In this document: positions 49,815 through 62,905 of the stretch, piece after piece | Layout: each line of letters opens with the position of its first letter | Position numbering within the stretch: the stretch's first letter is position 1 | From: Physcomitrium patens | Taxonomy: Eukaryota; Streptophyta; Bryopsida; Funariales; Funariaceae | Assembly: GCF_000002425.4 (NCBI RefSeq) | Contig: NC_037253.1 | Location: 11,399,065-11,463,064 of the forward strand | Reading direction: 5' to 3' | Length of the DNA stretch: 64,000 bases | The notes under the pieces: generated by a model | Told to the model about the DNA's origin: nothing | Databases searched by the model: none | Seen by the model: only the letters and a program-made list of their open reading frames with translations | Position numbers and translations under genes: made by a program

Positions 49815-50560
49815 TTATATTTGATATTGTTAATGCCGCAAATTACAATGAAGTAAAAAGTAATGATCATAATCTATATGAGAGATTGATCCCGACAAGC
49901 AAAGGTGAATATTTTATATTAATAAGATATTTATTTCAAATATTAAAAGAATCAAATCATATACAAGGTAGAAAATTTGATGTTTTAGAATTTTTAAAGG
50001 ATGTCAATAGTGTTCAAAATATACAACTTTTAAGCAAAGGTCATTATGGAGAAGTTTATAATTTAAATTAGTTGGAACTTTTGAGTACAACTAAAAAGGT
50101 GCATGCTGATTATAATAAATTTTTTATTATAAAAGTAGATATTCTATCAAACTTAAACCATTCTAATCTCATCAAATATTTTTTTTAAAAAATATAATGA
50201 TGTTGAAAATAAAAATTTATATCTTGGAAAGGAATTGATGCAAAAAAAAACTTTAATAATATGTTAAAAAAAATCAATGTGTTTTTATTTTATTATTGAT
50301 ATTACTAGTCAAACTACAAAAAAAATATGTTATTTACATGAAAAGAAAATTTCACATCAGAATCTTAATTTCAAAAACATCTTAGTTAATAATATAGAAA
50401 AGAAAAATAAAAAAATAAAGTTCAATATGTTATGGTAAAATTGATTAATTTTTTCATGTCTAAAGATAAATATTTGAAGGAATCCAAAAGCTACCAAAAA
50501 CAATTACATTCATGGTAATGCATAATATATGATTGGTAAGGCATTAAAAAATGTATTTGA
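49815..50560 (+). pseudogene. Decayed protein-kinase-like gene fragment
   Basis: An open frame around 49819-50071 ends with LLSKGHYGEVYNLN, which fits a kinase Gly-rich loop. After a stop, and in shifted frames, further kinase-like pieces follow in the right order: KVDILSNLNHSNLIKYF (alpha-C and beta-4 region), then LHEKKISHQNLNFKNILVNN at about 50334-50393, which aligns with the catalytic loop although His-Gln-Asn replaces His-Arg-Asp. Frames change and the DNA is extremely AT-rich, so it cannot be functional. The order and spacing suit a receptor-like or TKL-type plant kinase. It ends about 350 bp before LTR element B. Confidence 0.45.
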
Positions 50561-50903
50561 GTCATCAAAGATGTATTCTTTTAAAGAATATGTTTTTTTT
50601 TATCTGAAATAATATATTTTATAATATTTTAAATAAAATTTATATTTTATGATTTTATAAAAAAGATATAAAAAGACAAATTTTACCTTCAAATTACCAT
50701 AAATTAATCTTATCTAAGAATGTTAGCATTTAAATATTTTATAAAATTCAAATTTTGTAAATATGTATAAAAGACTCATTATTTTTTAAAAAATATTTTG
50801 ATTTCTTTGATTTTTTTTATTTATTGAAGCATTGTGTTTTGATGTAGTAAAAAATGACATTGATCAAAACATATATCCAAAAGATATACAAAGTAGACTA
50901 CAT

Positions 50904-51143
50904 ATCATAGACATACATATTTACTTAGGTTTAGAGGAGTTAAGTAGAAGTAAGTAAATTTGATAATATTTTGTGAAAAAGCTTCTTAAAAGCTTTAAAA
51001 ACAAGGACTCGACTTTACATGTATCTATACGTAATCCATAGATAAAACACTTATCCAACAAGTTGGCTACATGTTGCTCATATTGACCACTTGTGGTAGA
51101 AATTCACTATGTGGTACACATGTCAAACTTGCCTTATAAGATT
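50904..51143 (+). repeat. 5' LTR remnant of element B (truncated)
   Basis: Matches the left part of the element A LTR, including the run AGTAGAAGTAAGTAAA, the AAGCTTCTTAAAAGCTT palindrome remnant and CAAGTTGGCTACATG. It stops after AACTTGCCTTATAAG, and leader sequence follows, so the TATA/R/U5 part is deleted. Confidence 0.7.
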
Positions 51144-51159
51144 TTATTTTTATTGAACT

Positions 51160-52269
51160 TTAAAGATTGCAGATTACTTATAATTTTTTTTTTCTAATAT
51201 ATATATTTTAAATAAGAGTGGACTACTTTTTTTTTGGAATTTCTCATTTAATAATAGAAGTTATAGATTATCTACTTTAAATTTAACTTATAATTTTTTA
51301 AAATTTATATGTTATAAAAATAAAAAGAATTATTGTAGATGCTAAGTTTGACAAAAATAAGAATAGATTTGTAACTATTATACATCTTTAAAAACTTATC
51401 ATTACTTTTAGAATAGAAATGTCATATATTACAAATATTATTCATGGAAGTATTATTCTTATGCTTATAAAAAAATCAACAATGAGGTTTAATATTTATG
51501 CTAAGAAGTACACTTAACAAAGGCAAGTAGATTAACTTCACAATTGAATCCAAAAAATATTACTATTATAAGTATAGAAAAAACAATGATTAATATGCTA
51601 GAGAAGTTTGATAGAATATCAAAATGCTAAGAATTTCAACAGTAAGTCAAAATCTATTTAAATTTATATCTATATTTTTTAATATTTTAATGGATTTATT
51701 TAAGTTAAATTCAGATGTACAATCTTATCTAAAATTATTCTATTTTGATTTTTAATTTTGATGGAAAAGAATTCATAACTCTCATAAGATCTAAATTCAT
51801 TCTTATAAGTATTTATGGCTCCTAGAGAATGTAATAAAAAAAGAATAGTAAAAATAAAACTCTTACTTTTATAATAAGAATTATAAAAAATTACTATTTA
51901 TGCAATTAAATTCTAAAACTATGCTTGCGATGTAGATTGGAATAAAAAACTTTTATTAATCAATTTTGATATGAATTGAAAAATAATATCAAAGTTTTAT
52001 TATTGACAATATCAGAAACAAATTTATTCAAATAAGTTATTGCTTAAGCCATTGCATGCAATAATCAATTTTTTGAAAGATTCCAATAACAAAGATTTAA
52101 TTAAAAAGGAACAAATCAAGTAATAAGAATAATTTTTAAGTTTTTAAAATTTTATTCATTAAAGCCAAAACATATGTAAATTAATATGCTATGTTTTAAA
52201 TTTCTCACCAACTAAGAATTTTTTTGATATCAACTAAAAGAATTATACTTGTATTATAGAGAATATAAG
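51160..52269 (+). pseudogene. gag: gag of element B, left part
   Basis: Alignable to element A and to copy C, with many stops. The 51600-51790 block corresponds to the region around FDGTRSKF of element A. It ends within the nucleocapsid knuckle where element D inserted. The TAT codon at the second Cys position of the knuckle is shared with element A. Confidence 0.7.
52265..52269. repeat. Target-site duplication of element D, left (ATAAG)
   Basis: ATAAG at 52265-52269 recurs exactly at 58067-58071 on the far side of element D. Confidence 0.85.
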
Positions 52270-52900
52270 TGAAACAAGACCAGTCTATTTCAAGTACCCA
52301 AGATCCTTCTAATCGACAACAACATAAAACTTCATCACAAGATAAGATAAACTGGACCAAAACAAAATTAAGTAGAACTAAACAAAATTGGATATGAAAG
52401 ACAAAACTAAGCAACCAAAATAAGAACAAAACAAAATAATACATGAAGATACAAAATCCAATTATATTAAGAGAAAGGATTCAAAGCTATATTTGATCAT
52501 ATATTCCAAAAGAACTTGGTTAGTCTTATTTATACTTTATTTTATTACCCTGGTCTTTCTCAAATGTTCTTAGATGATGGACTCCACTTAGATAATTGCT
52601 TTAACTCTTTCTAAAAGCTTCTACAATAGGTCCTACCTAAATAACCCCCCTAAGCTTTTTCTAAAAAGTTTCATAATGGATTCCAAGTAGATAACCACTC
52701 TTAGCCTTTACTAGAAGGTTCTATAGTAGATCCCACCTAAATAATTATCCTAAACTCTTTTTAGAATGTTCTATGGTGGATCCTACCTGATCCACCAATC
52801 TAACTTCAATTCTAGAAACTTCCATAACTTTTCAAACATGATTCTAACTATCTATCCCTATATGTTAAGAATACAAATATCGTATCTATATCATGTTACA
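52270..52900 (-). repeat. Left LTR of element D (3' LTR on the minus strand)
   Basis: On the plus strand it begins TGAAACAAGACC and ends TGTTACA. It aligns with 57484-58066 and contains internal near-repeats around CACTTAGATAA and CCTACCTAAATAA. Confidence 0.88.
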
Positions 52901-52922
52901 GTTAATCCTCTTCCACTAATAC
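52901..52922 (-). other. Polypurine tract of element D
   Basis: On the minus strand AGTGGAAGAGGATTAAC directly precedes the 3' LTR. Confidence 0.65.
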
Positions 52923-55900
52923 AAAACATCTTCGTTTTGTTTCTAATGGAATTTCCAAATTATCTCTTGATAATAGATGAGGTTCTGTACAGGTTCTTAC
53001 ATTACATTGTAGATGAGATAACTTTTCCAAAAAACATTGTATTGAAGTTTTGGACATCCACTGCCATGGCAAAGGTAGCAATGCTCCAAAATGCTGTCTA
53101 TTTTATACTCTTGTTGGTTATTAACTATAACTAGTGGTGGTGGTGGTTGGTGTCAATCCAGAAAGTGCTTTGACTTGGTATGAAATTCTTTTAGTTGCAA
53201 AACATGAAAGATTAGATAGATCCAAATATGTAGTGGAAGCTTGAGGGAATATGTAATATCAAAAATCACTATAAAAATGTGGAAAGATCTAAGCCACAAA
53301 GGTGTTAGTTTATGGATTTTGATTAATGTAACAAGTAGCAAGTTGGCGTTGAAGAGTAAAACCTGATCACCCTCTTGGAAGGTCTTGTATTGTTGGTCGT
53401 TATCCGCATACTACTTCTATCAATTCTGTATGGTAAGGAGGCCGTGTCATGTCTTTTATAAGGCCATTGTATAAATTCCTCTATTGTCGAGTTATTAATA
53501 TTGATGGGACAATAGAGAGTTGCTAGCATAATCAAATGTTGACTGGTATTAAGGAAAAATGGTAAATAACTGGTACTTATTTAAATACTATTATTATAAG
53601 TAAATTCCAAGGGAGTCAAGTATTCATCCAAATCAGTATGATGAACCATTACAAGTACTCATAGCATATCTTCCAAGGTCTAATTTGCACGCTCTATTGG
53701 TCCATCTGTTTGGAGATGAAAGATTGTAAACATAATAAGTTGTATACCTAGTAGCTTGAACAAGGCTTGCTAAAAACTTTTTGTGAAGTATAGATCCTAA
53801 TTTGAAATGATGACACAAGATAATCCATGGTGACAAAAGATAGTATCAAATTAGACTTGTACAAGTATTGGGACATCAATATTTGAGTGTATCATGGCTA
53901 AGTGAAGTTGCTTCAAGAGTCAATCCACAAAGATGGCAATTGCGGTATGATTATCAGGCATCTACAACAAACTTATAATAAGATCCATTGTCACCTTCTG
54001 TCAATGTGTTGTAGGTAGCAAAATTGATTACAATACTTCAAGAGATGCTACATTGCATGCTTTATTATGTTGACATGATTCACAAGAATGTATAAAAGTT
54101 CAAAAATCAAGATCCAAACCTGCCTAAAATCATGTCCTTAAGATCTATTCTAGAGTCTTTTTTTATCTCAGATATCCAGATATTGGGATATCATGTCTCT
54201 CTTGAAGTATGCACCTTTTGAGTATAGCATTGTTGGATACTTAAATTCACTTTTTGAAATAGAGGAAGCCATCACTAAGATTGTAATCTTGTTACTGTAT
54301 GTCACCCACCTTGAGCCAATTACTAACCATCTTGGAATAAGCATCCTAATACATAGCTTCCTTCTATTCTACCTTTTTGGTTAGATTTGCAATGACACTA
54401 ATAATGGTAGCAACTTTTGCCTTCTCTCTCAAATTTTTTTCAAGTCTAGTCTCCACAATAAATTGTCTAGCATAGTATGTTGTTGTCTTTGCTTGTACTG
54501 AAGCTAAATATCGAAAAGATGCAAGTGTTCTTTTTAATAATGATGTCATGATTTCAAATTTTCTATATACAAATTATGTAACAAGGATCAATGGTCAGTC
54601 CAAACAACCACTAGCTTTTTAATAAATAGTGTCGCCACACCTTTGTAGCATGTATAATTGCTAATTGTTCTCAATCACAAGTAGTATAATTGTGCTCTAT
54701 CCTTTTGAGCTTATGTGATTCATATGCCACAGGTTGAAAGCTCCTACTAAAGTCTTGTTGAAAGACCACTTCAATAGCAAAGTCGAAAACATCAATGTCA
54801 AGGATACAAGGAAGGTTGGGATCATACAATTACAATATTGAAGTATTAATGAGTACCTCCTTTAACCTATCAAAGGTACTTTGCTACTCCAGTTTTCATT
54901 CAAATGGAATACCTTTCTTCAATAGATTTATCAATGAAGTAGCAATGTGTACAAACTGCCAAAGAAAATGGCGATAATACCTAGCAAAAATGAGAAGACT
55001 TTAGAAGTATCCTTGAAGGTTAACCAATATTTTATTGCTTTCATTTAATCTTGTTCCATATGCATGCCTTTTGAGGACACCACATGCTCCAAAAAGATGA
55101 CTTTTGACTTCTAAAGTTTATATTTTGATTGCTTGCAATAAAAGTGACTATCTTATAATTGACATAGTATTTTTTGTAAGTATTGTTCATGTTGTTTAAT
55201 GATATTATTATATATAAGGATATCATCAATAAAGATAATTACATACTTATCCAAAAGATCTAAAAATAATTTGTTCTTATGATCCATGAATAAAGCTGAA
55301 TCATTGAAGAAGCCAAAAGGTAAAATTAGCCATTCAAAATGTCCATAGTGAATACAAAATGTTATCTTTTCTACATCCTCTCTTGTAATAGGTATTTGCC
55401 AACAGCTGCTCCAAAGTTCTAATTTACTAAAGATGGTCACACCTTGAAGTTGGTCAAGAAGATCATCTACACATAAAAGTGGATATATATTTTTAATAGT
55501 CTAATTATTGAGGCCTCAATAATTGTTGCAAAAGTAAAGTTCACCATCCTTCTTGGGTGCAAAGAGTACATGTACCTCCCATGGTGATGTACTTTCTCAA
55601 ATAAGGCCTTTCTCTAAGAGTTTATTCAATGTCTTCTATAGCTCTTCAAGTTCTTTTGATATTAAGTAATAAATTAGTTGACTTGTTAGTTTGGCTTCAG
55701 GCAATAGTTCTATTTGAAGGGGGGCACCTTGATTAGGAGACACACTCTCAAGTAGGTCAATTGAGAAGACATTCCAATATTCCTATATGAGTTGTTTTAC
55801 CCATTTTGCTTCTTTGGTTGTCTTACCTACCATTGATATAAGATTTGAAACCACTATATATATTAGTTGCTTATGCTATATTTGCTTCTTCATAAAGGTC

Positions 55901-57471
55901 GTCTCTATGAGTAAGTCTTTCATTATAGATTGTCTTTTCTCTTCACTTGATAAAAAAGTGTAAAGAATCACCTTGTATCCACCATCTTTAAAAGAAATTA
56001 TCCTTCCTACCTAATCAACTTGCTTGTTTCTCATTTTTAGCCATAGAATACCAAAGCTAACATCATATCTTAGCTTTGTCACCTTGAACTTCTTTCTTAA
56101 GATATAGATGTCAATCAACCTCAAGATTTTTTGTTTACATGTCTCACTTAATATGTTCTCTCAATTATTTGCAAGGTATATACTTCTTCCCTTGATTTCC
56201 TTAGTTTTAATTTCAAGTTGATTGGTAATTTTAGTTGAGATGTATATTTTTGTAGAGCTACAATTTTTAAGTACTTGACATAGTTGTCTTCTTAATAATT
56301 CCATTAGATGCACAAATTGACTCTTTTTATAATTTTTTGACGCCATGCCATTTGTCTCTAAGAGATAGTAGCTACTCCAATACTAACTCTCAGTGCCTTT
56401 ACTCTAGAGTCCTATTTTCTTGCTTTGTCTCATTATTGGTTTTATAAGTTTTGAGACTATGAACCCACCTTATTTTACTGGTGCTTGAATTTTGACATTT
56501 TGGACAACCTTTGATCTAATGGCTTGGCTCTTGACAATAAAAATTCAATATCTTTTGTATCAATATTTTTCATCTTCGTGGTGTCAATGATCTTTGTGGG
56601 ACATCAATCTCCATTGGCGTTGCTTGTTATGCCATAGTATTAGATAGTGGCATAGAACTTTGTGCTATAAGTCATGCTGTACAATTTTTGAAATATATAG
56701 CATTGACTATCTTTGCAATCCAAATTTTTTCTTTGAATGTTTGTCAATTCTTTAATTCCATCTTTTATTGGACCCCAAGTTTTAAACCTCGTAGGAATTA
56801 ATTCATAATCTTTGCATCTAAAACATTGCCAATTTGGAGGCATAGGGACTTAAATCAAAAGACATAATCTTACACTGATTTAGATTATATAAGACTTGTC
56901 AACTGATTGAGTGGTATCTTCTCTACATTGATAGGCCAAAATTGATTTCTAAACTAGGTCTCAAACTCCTAATTACAAAATCCATCTTGAACTTTATAGC
57001 TTTGAACTTGATGTCACCACCAAATGGGTGCCGCATCTCTCAAATAATTAGCTGCATACATAATTCCTTTAGAGGTATTTGCCTTGGATAGTTGGAAGTA
57101 TTATTGCATGTTGAAGAGCCATTAACATACATCTTTTTGTCTTGAAGTCCCAAAGTATGTACTAAGCTTATTCAATTTTAATTTAGCAGATGTAGACTCT
57201 TTTGTCCTTGAGGCTTCTATTTACCTTTACAAAGTAGTTGTCTAGGCTAAAAGGTGCTATATTTGAGCCTCCATCTGAGATTGCTCTGTCATATCTCTCA
57301 TGCTGTAATTTTTCTACTGAATTCCACTATTATAATGCCTTCTTATCTCCTAGTTGATTTTTTAAGAATAGCTTGTGATAGCCTCAACACAATATTTAAT
57401 GTGACCACAATAATTGACTTTGGACTAGATGATGATTATTGAAATATTAATAAAGAAAAATCTAATATTTT
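52923..57471 (-). pseudogene. pol: gag-pol remnant of element D
   Basis: Minus strand. Gag-like sequence lies at about 56340-57450. RT is clearest at 55153-55440 (HYGHFEWLILPFGF, then FIDDILIYN). RNase H is at about 54610-54810 (DFAIEVVFQQDF, QPVAYESHKLKRIEHNYTTCD, then a TGA). The integrase core is at about 53580-53840 (HGLSCVIIS, DLYFTKSF, LQTDGPIERAN, LEFTYNN). Stops and frame changes interrupt all parts. No chromodomain was identified. Confidence 0.85.
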
Positions 57472-57482
57472 CTCTGATACCA
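57472..57482 (-). other. Primer-binding site of element D (initiator-Met tRNA type)
   Basis: On the minus strand the sequence is TGGTATCAGAG, the standard plant retrotransposon site for initiator-Met tRNA, one base away from the 5' LTR. Confidence 0.85.
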
Positions 57483-57483
57483 A

Positions 57484-58066
57484 TGAAATAAGACCACTCT
57501 ATCTCAAGTGTCTAAGATCCTTCTAATCTACATCAATCTAAAATCTCATTACAAAGTAGGACAAATTAGACCAGAATAAAATTAAACAAAACTAAACAGA
57601 ATGGAACATAAAAGTTAAAACTCAGCAATCAAAATTAGAACAAAACAAAACAAAATAAGAAAATATAAAATCCAATTGTATTAAGAAAAAAAGGTTCAGA
57701 GCCATATCTAATCAGATACTCCAAAAGGCCTTGGCTAATCCTATTTATACTTTGTTATATCATCCTAATCTTTCTAGAATATTCTTAGATATTAGAGCTC
57801 ACTTAGATAATTGCCTTAAATCCCTTCTAAAAGATTCCATGATAGGCTCTATGTAGATAATTGCCCTAAGCCTTTTTTAGAAGATTTCATGGTAGATCTC
57901 ACTTAGATAACTCTTCTAAACTCTTTTTAGAATGTTTTACAATAGATCCTACCTGGTCCACTAATCTAATTCTAATTCTAAAAACGTCCATAACTTTTCA
58001 AACATATTTCTAACTATCTATTCTTATGTGTCAATAATACAAATATCTTATCTATACCTTGTTATA
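57484..58066 (-). repeat. Right LTR of element D (5' LTR on the minus strand)
   Basis: On the plus strand it begins TGAAATAAGACC and ends TGTTATA (CA changed to TA). It is followed by the ATAAG duplication at 58067-58071. It is about 48 bp shorter than the left copy. Confidence 0.88.
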
Positions 58067-58071
58067 ATAAG

Positions 58072-61000
58072 TGCATTATTCAATATTATCTAAAAAAACA
58101 ACATAATTATAAAATAAAATGGATTGTTGCTAAAGAAAATAATGTGTCAAAAAATAAGTTTTTCTAGCTTCAATAAGAATTGTTCAATTGAAATCTTATG
58201 CAACATCTAATAAAAGTCATACTCTATCTTTAAATTTCTTGTGTTGCTTTATAATAGAAGTTTGTTTAGGAGCTTCAACTTATTTCATAGACAAAGATTT
58301 TTTTAAAATATAATAAATATCTTTAGTTAAAAAAAACTAAGCCCAAATAAAAAGAAATCATAGTTGATAATTTATTGTATTTAAAGAGGTATTATCTATA
58401 AAATTATTTATATAGACATAGCAATTAATGGTGATAATAGCTTTGAAATATTTAGTATTATTAGATCTTTTTCTAACTTAGTTATATTAGATTTATTATA
58501 GCTAAAGAAACATATTCTATGAATAAATTAGATTTTTCATAATCTTAGTTTTTTTGATAGGATAATTCAATCTTTGTTGTTTAAATAAAAAATCATAAAT
58601 AAACCTTTATTGATAGATATAAGAACTTTTATGCATGCTATAAAAAAATATTTCTATTTGTTATTTATGTCATATCCATTTTTAATGGTAGAAAGACTTC
58701 AAGAAATATTTGTATTTAAAATAATAATTATTAGGATATTTTTTAAAAAAATATATAAATATTCTTTCAAAATATTATTTTTATGATTGTTCAATTTATT
58801 TTCAAGAAAAAGCTCAACTTTTATTTGGATCAATCTAAAGCTTATCATGAAATAAATTGGCTATATTTAAAAAATATATTAATAAAAACCTTGCAAAGAA
58901 CTTCATATGCTATTTATAATCTCTAATATAAGTTTCTATTTTATTTTTATTTTTATTTTTAAAATTGATAATTATGGATATGAATAGATTATTAAGGGCT
59001 GAATAAAGTCATCATCAAGAATAGACATCTTTTATCTTTGATATTAGGACTTCTCAATCTATTGAATCAAGTAAAGATTTATATAAGAATAGATCTATAA
59101 AAAAAAATAAAATTTAGTTCGAATTAAAGGAGATGAATAAAAGATTGCATTTCAAACCATGTATAAGCATTTCACTTATAATATTGTATCTTTCAAACTT
59201 ATAAATGTACTAATTGCTTTTAAATATCTAATAAATAATATTTTAAAAAAAATATTTAGAGAACTTTATTTTTTGTCATCTAAATGACATTTTAATCTAC
59301 TCTAAGAATACAAAAGAACATAAACTTCATGTTTTTCATGTGCTACAAAGTACTTAGAGATGCAAGATTATATCAAGATATATTTTTTTGTAATTTATAC
59401 AAATTAAGTTAAAATTTTAGTATATAATATTTTAAATAGTTTTTTTAAAGATAAATCATAAAAAAATTTAGATTATTATGGATTTGAATGTTTCAATAAT
59501 AATAAAAGATGTCTAATATCCTTTTAATTTTTTAATTACTATAAAATATTTATTATTATTATTATTATTATTATTTTAAATTATAACTTTATTTATATGT
59601 TTAACTTGTAAAATTATACTTAAATGGAATAAAGAAGTTGAAGCATCATTTGAATGTTTGAAGATAATTTTATTTCTACACCAATATCATATTATATTAA
59701 CTTTTTTAAGGTATTTTTTATAAAAAAGAACTCATTGAACTTTATTATAGATACAACAGTATTATAAATAGGAGCAAATGACAAACTTCACTCAATAGAT
59801 TTTTATTCAAAAAAAAGTATAGCAATTCAATTAAACTACAAAAACCACAAAAAAGAACTTCATGCAATTCTCGATTTATTTTAAGAATAGTGCCATTATT
59901 TAAAGTCCATTGATTTTTTACACAAGTCATACAAATTTCAAGTATTTTATATTAATATATATTTTTAATTGTTGTTAAATCCATTCGAACATGTTTATCT
60001 TAAGAATGAATTCAAGATCACATATTCATTGAAAAACAATAAGGTTTATCAAATATCCTTTTTATACATTCTTATCTTATACCAAAAGAAAGAGATGCAA
60101 CTTTTGATTAATAGAAAATCATTCTTTTGAAGCCAAAATAATTTTATCTTTGAACTATAAAATTAACATTGATTGTTGATTCAATCTTTTTTAATCAAAT
60201 TCAATCAAGTATATCCTTACATATTTTTATTTATGATATTAAAAATATCTAATCTAAATCTTATGATATTTCTAAGTTTAAATTAAAAAATAATCTTCTT
60301 TATATTGAAAGATGCTTATTTGTTCCAAAAGATGAAAGGTGACTACATGCTCTTTAAGCTTATAACAATTTTTTAGATGAAAGAAATTTTGGATGCAATA
60401 AGACTTTAGAATTAATAAAAAAAGATTTATAATAGATTCAAATGTCAAAAATTATTAAAAACTTTATATAAATTTATAATATTTTTTTTAAGATCAAAAT
60501 TCTTTGTCATTAGTTTTATAGATTTTTTCAAGTACTATCAATATTAGAAAAATTATGATGACTTATTCCTATAGATTTAATCAATAAACTTTTAATCTCA
60601 AATTTATATGATTCTAAAAATTTGATAGTAGATTGTTTCATCAAGATAACACATTTTGTATTATATACAAAAAATATCAAATTTAAAAAACCAACTATTT
60701 TTTTTATAATATTTATTGCTATTACAAATTTCTAAGAAATATTATGTGAAATAAAAAGATACAATTTGTATTTATGTTTTAGAAAATTCTTTCAAAAATA
60801 TTGAAGGTGGATATAAAAATATCTATGGCTTTCCATCGTCAAATTGATGGATAAATAAGATGGGCGAATTAAGTTTTGAAGAAATATTTAAGATGTACCA
60901 TCAACTACCATTTAAATGATTGCATAATTCTTTTAATATTAAAAGATTTTTTCTATAATAACATGGTATATTTTTATATCTAAAAAATATATTTTTGTAT

Positions 61001-61560
61001 TAATTATATGTATCATTCACAACTTAATACTTTTTAACTTTTCAAAAGTTGATATTTGTATATCAAAAGATTTGAAAAATTATTTATTTGGATTACATGC
61101 AAAAATAAAGGTACAATTAAATAAAATTCAAAAACAAAAATAAATCAATATTGATGCTTATTATAAGAAAAAACCTCAATTTGATGTCTAATATAATATA
61201 TGATTACTTTATCATTATATATAGACTAGTTACCTTTGTCACAAGTTAGATTAATATAAACTTAAATTATTTCTTATTTGTGAATAGATCAATCTAAGTG
61301 CTTATTACTTACATTTATACAAGTTTATTTAAATTTATCTTATCTTCTATATATCTCTTCTTAATCCATATAAGATAGTAAATTTATTAAAATAAATAAA
61401 TTCTAATACTTTATATTGACATGCATAATAATTAAGAGTTTGAAGTTGAAGAAGTCTTATACTTAAGATAGTGCCAAAATAGATTCGAATATCTATTATA
61501 TTGTCATTGATATGATATTAATGAATAGACATAGAAGCCAACTAAGAATCTTATGAATGT
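58072..61560 (+). pseudogene. pol: End of gag and pol of element B, heavily decayed
   Basis: Aligns with element A 21300-24890. Landmarks are the gag end near 58100-58200, the RT catalytic block near 59273-59302, the RNase H Glu-containing block near 59845-59880 (which keeps Glu where element A has Lys), integrase near 60580-60900 and chromodomain-region remnants near 61440-61550. All frames are full of stops. Confidence 0.8.
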
Positions 61561-61719
61561 ATCAAAAAGGTTTATATTTTTTATTAATGATATTAATCAA
61601 AATTAAAATAAAAATTCAAAATAATTATTTTAATATTAAAAAAATAAGGCTCAGCAAAGATTGTATTCCATCTTTTATCTTTGTATATAATTTTTTATAT
61701 ATTTGTAGCTTTAAAAAGA

Positions 61720-62130
61720 TGAAAAATTTAAATCTTAAGAACTATCATTTGTTGAATTACCAAACAACATATTGAGATAGAATTAAGTTCAAAATAATAT
61801 AATAGAGATGAAGATCTTCAAAAATAACATGTTTATTGTTGAATATATAGAAAAATATAATATTTTTGGTATCAAGACTATGGAAGAGACTTCTAATTTT
61901 TGGTAATATTATTGAAGGTAGAAACTACTTTTGATAGTATTTTAAATATTTTATTTGAAAGAAGTTATAAAGACTTCAAAAATGATTAAATATCAAAGTG
62001 GTCTTCATGTCTTACTATGGAACACTATCAATGATTGAGAGGACTTATCATCTATCTTCCCAAAGAATAAAGATCGAAGTATATAACAAATAAAATTTAT
62101 TGTATCTTAGACTTCTTTAACATGTGATCA
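61720..62130 (+). pseudogene. Extra 3' frame (ORF3) of element B, decayed
   Basis: Aligns with element A 24957-25406, with clear blocks GAGATGAAGATCTTCAA and the stretch ending CATGTGATCACCG. The upstream junction keeps a T-rich tract and TTTGTAG followed by CTT, as in element A. Not translatable now. Confidence 0.65.
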
Positions 62131-62168
62131 CCGCTCCTTGTGGAACTTTTCTCTAAAAAAAAAGTTAA

Positions 62169-62485
62169 TGACATTAGCATACATGATTATTTATATAAAA
62201 CATTAAATAAAAGATAAATATAAATAAATTTAATAATATATTATGAAAAAGCTTTTTAAAAGCTTATAGATGTAGATTTGACTTTATATGTATTTAAAGG
62301 TGATTAATAAGTTGAAAACTTAGCCACATGTTGCACCTATTGATAACTTATAATATAAGTTGGCTATATATCATACATGTAAGAAACTTATCTTGCAAGT
62401 TAGACATGTGTCGAAGATCCTATTAAATGTCACTATGTAGCTCTTATTTAGGTCATATATATAAAGAAAAGAGTGAAGTTTTTAT

Positions 62486-62487
<2 letters not shown>
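62169..62487 (+). repeat. 3' LTR of element B (incomplete)
   Basis: Begins TGACATTAGC, the decayed form of TGTCACGGCT, and follows the element A LTR to the region after the TATA box (GAGTGAAG), where a (TA)n tract interrupts it. Confidence 0.75.

Positions 62488-62489
<2 letters not shown>

Positions 62490-62546
<57 letters not shown>
62490..62546. repeat. (TA)n microsatellite between copies B and C
   Basis: Nearly thirty TA units at the junction of two LTRs of the same family. Confidence 0.95.
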
Positions 62547-62547
<1 letters not shown>

Positions 62548-62549
<2 letters not shown>

Positions 62550-62868
62550 TAATATTTATTTTTATGATTAAGTAGAAGTAGGTAAAAATAGATTGATTTC
62601 ATAGTATCTTCCAAAAAAACTTCATAGATTCTATTTTGGCTTTATATGTATTTATAATTAATTGATAGGTTAGAAACTTGGTCAATAAGTTAGCCACATG
62701 ACACATGTATTAATAGCTTGTGGAATAAGCTAACTATGTAGAATACATATAAATAATTTACTTTGCAAATTAAGTCATGTACTAATAAAGTCAACACATG
62801 TTTGAGATCCTATAAAATATTATTATGTAGCTCCTAATTGGATAGTATATATAGTGGCAAGAGTGAAG

Positions 62869-62905
<37 letters not shown>

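Larger units (their letters stand above)
52270..58066 (-). mobile_element. Ty3/gypsy LTR retrotransposon D, inserted in the gag of element B
   Basis: LTRs are 52270-52900 and 57484-58066, with ATAAG duplications outside. Read on the minus strand, the order is 5' LTR, primer site, gag, RT, RNase H, integrase, polypurine tract and 3' LTR. RT-before-integrase order and the FIDDILIYN motif make it gypsy-type. It is a different family from A/B/C: LTR ends, primer site and proteins do not match. Internal stops are frequent. Joining the sequences on either side restores continuity with the gag of copy B. Confidence 0.9.
50904..62487 (+). mobile_element. Old, AT-degraded copy of the element A family (element B), interrupted by element D
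   Basis: The segment aligns along its length with element A: 5' LTR remnant (about 50904-51143), leader and gag (about 51160-52269), then, after element D, the rest of gag and pol (58072-61560), the extra 3' frame (about 61720-62130) and the 3' LTR (62169 to about 62487). The RT motif is still visible at about 59273-59302. Nearly every G/C difference is towards A/T and stops are everywhere, so this is a long-silenced copy. The 5' LTR lacks its right half, and the 3' LTR breaks off in a (TA)n run. Confidence 0.85.
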
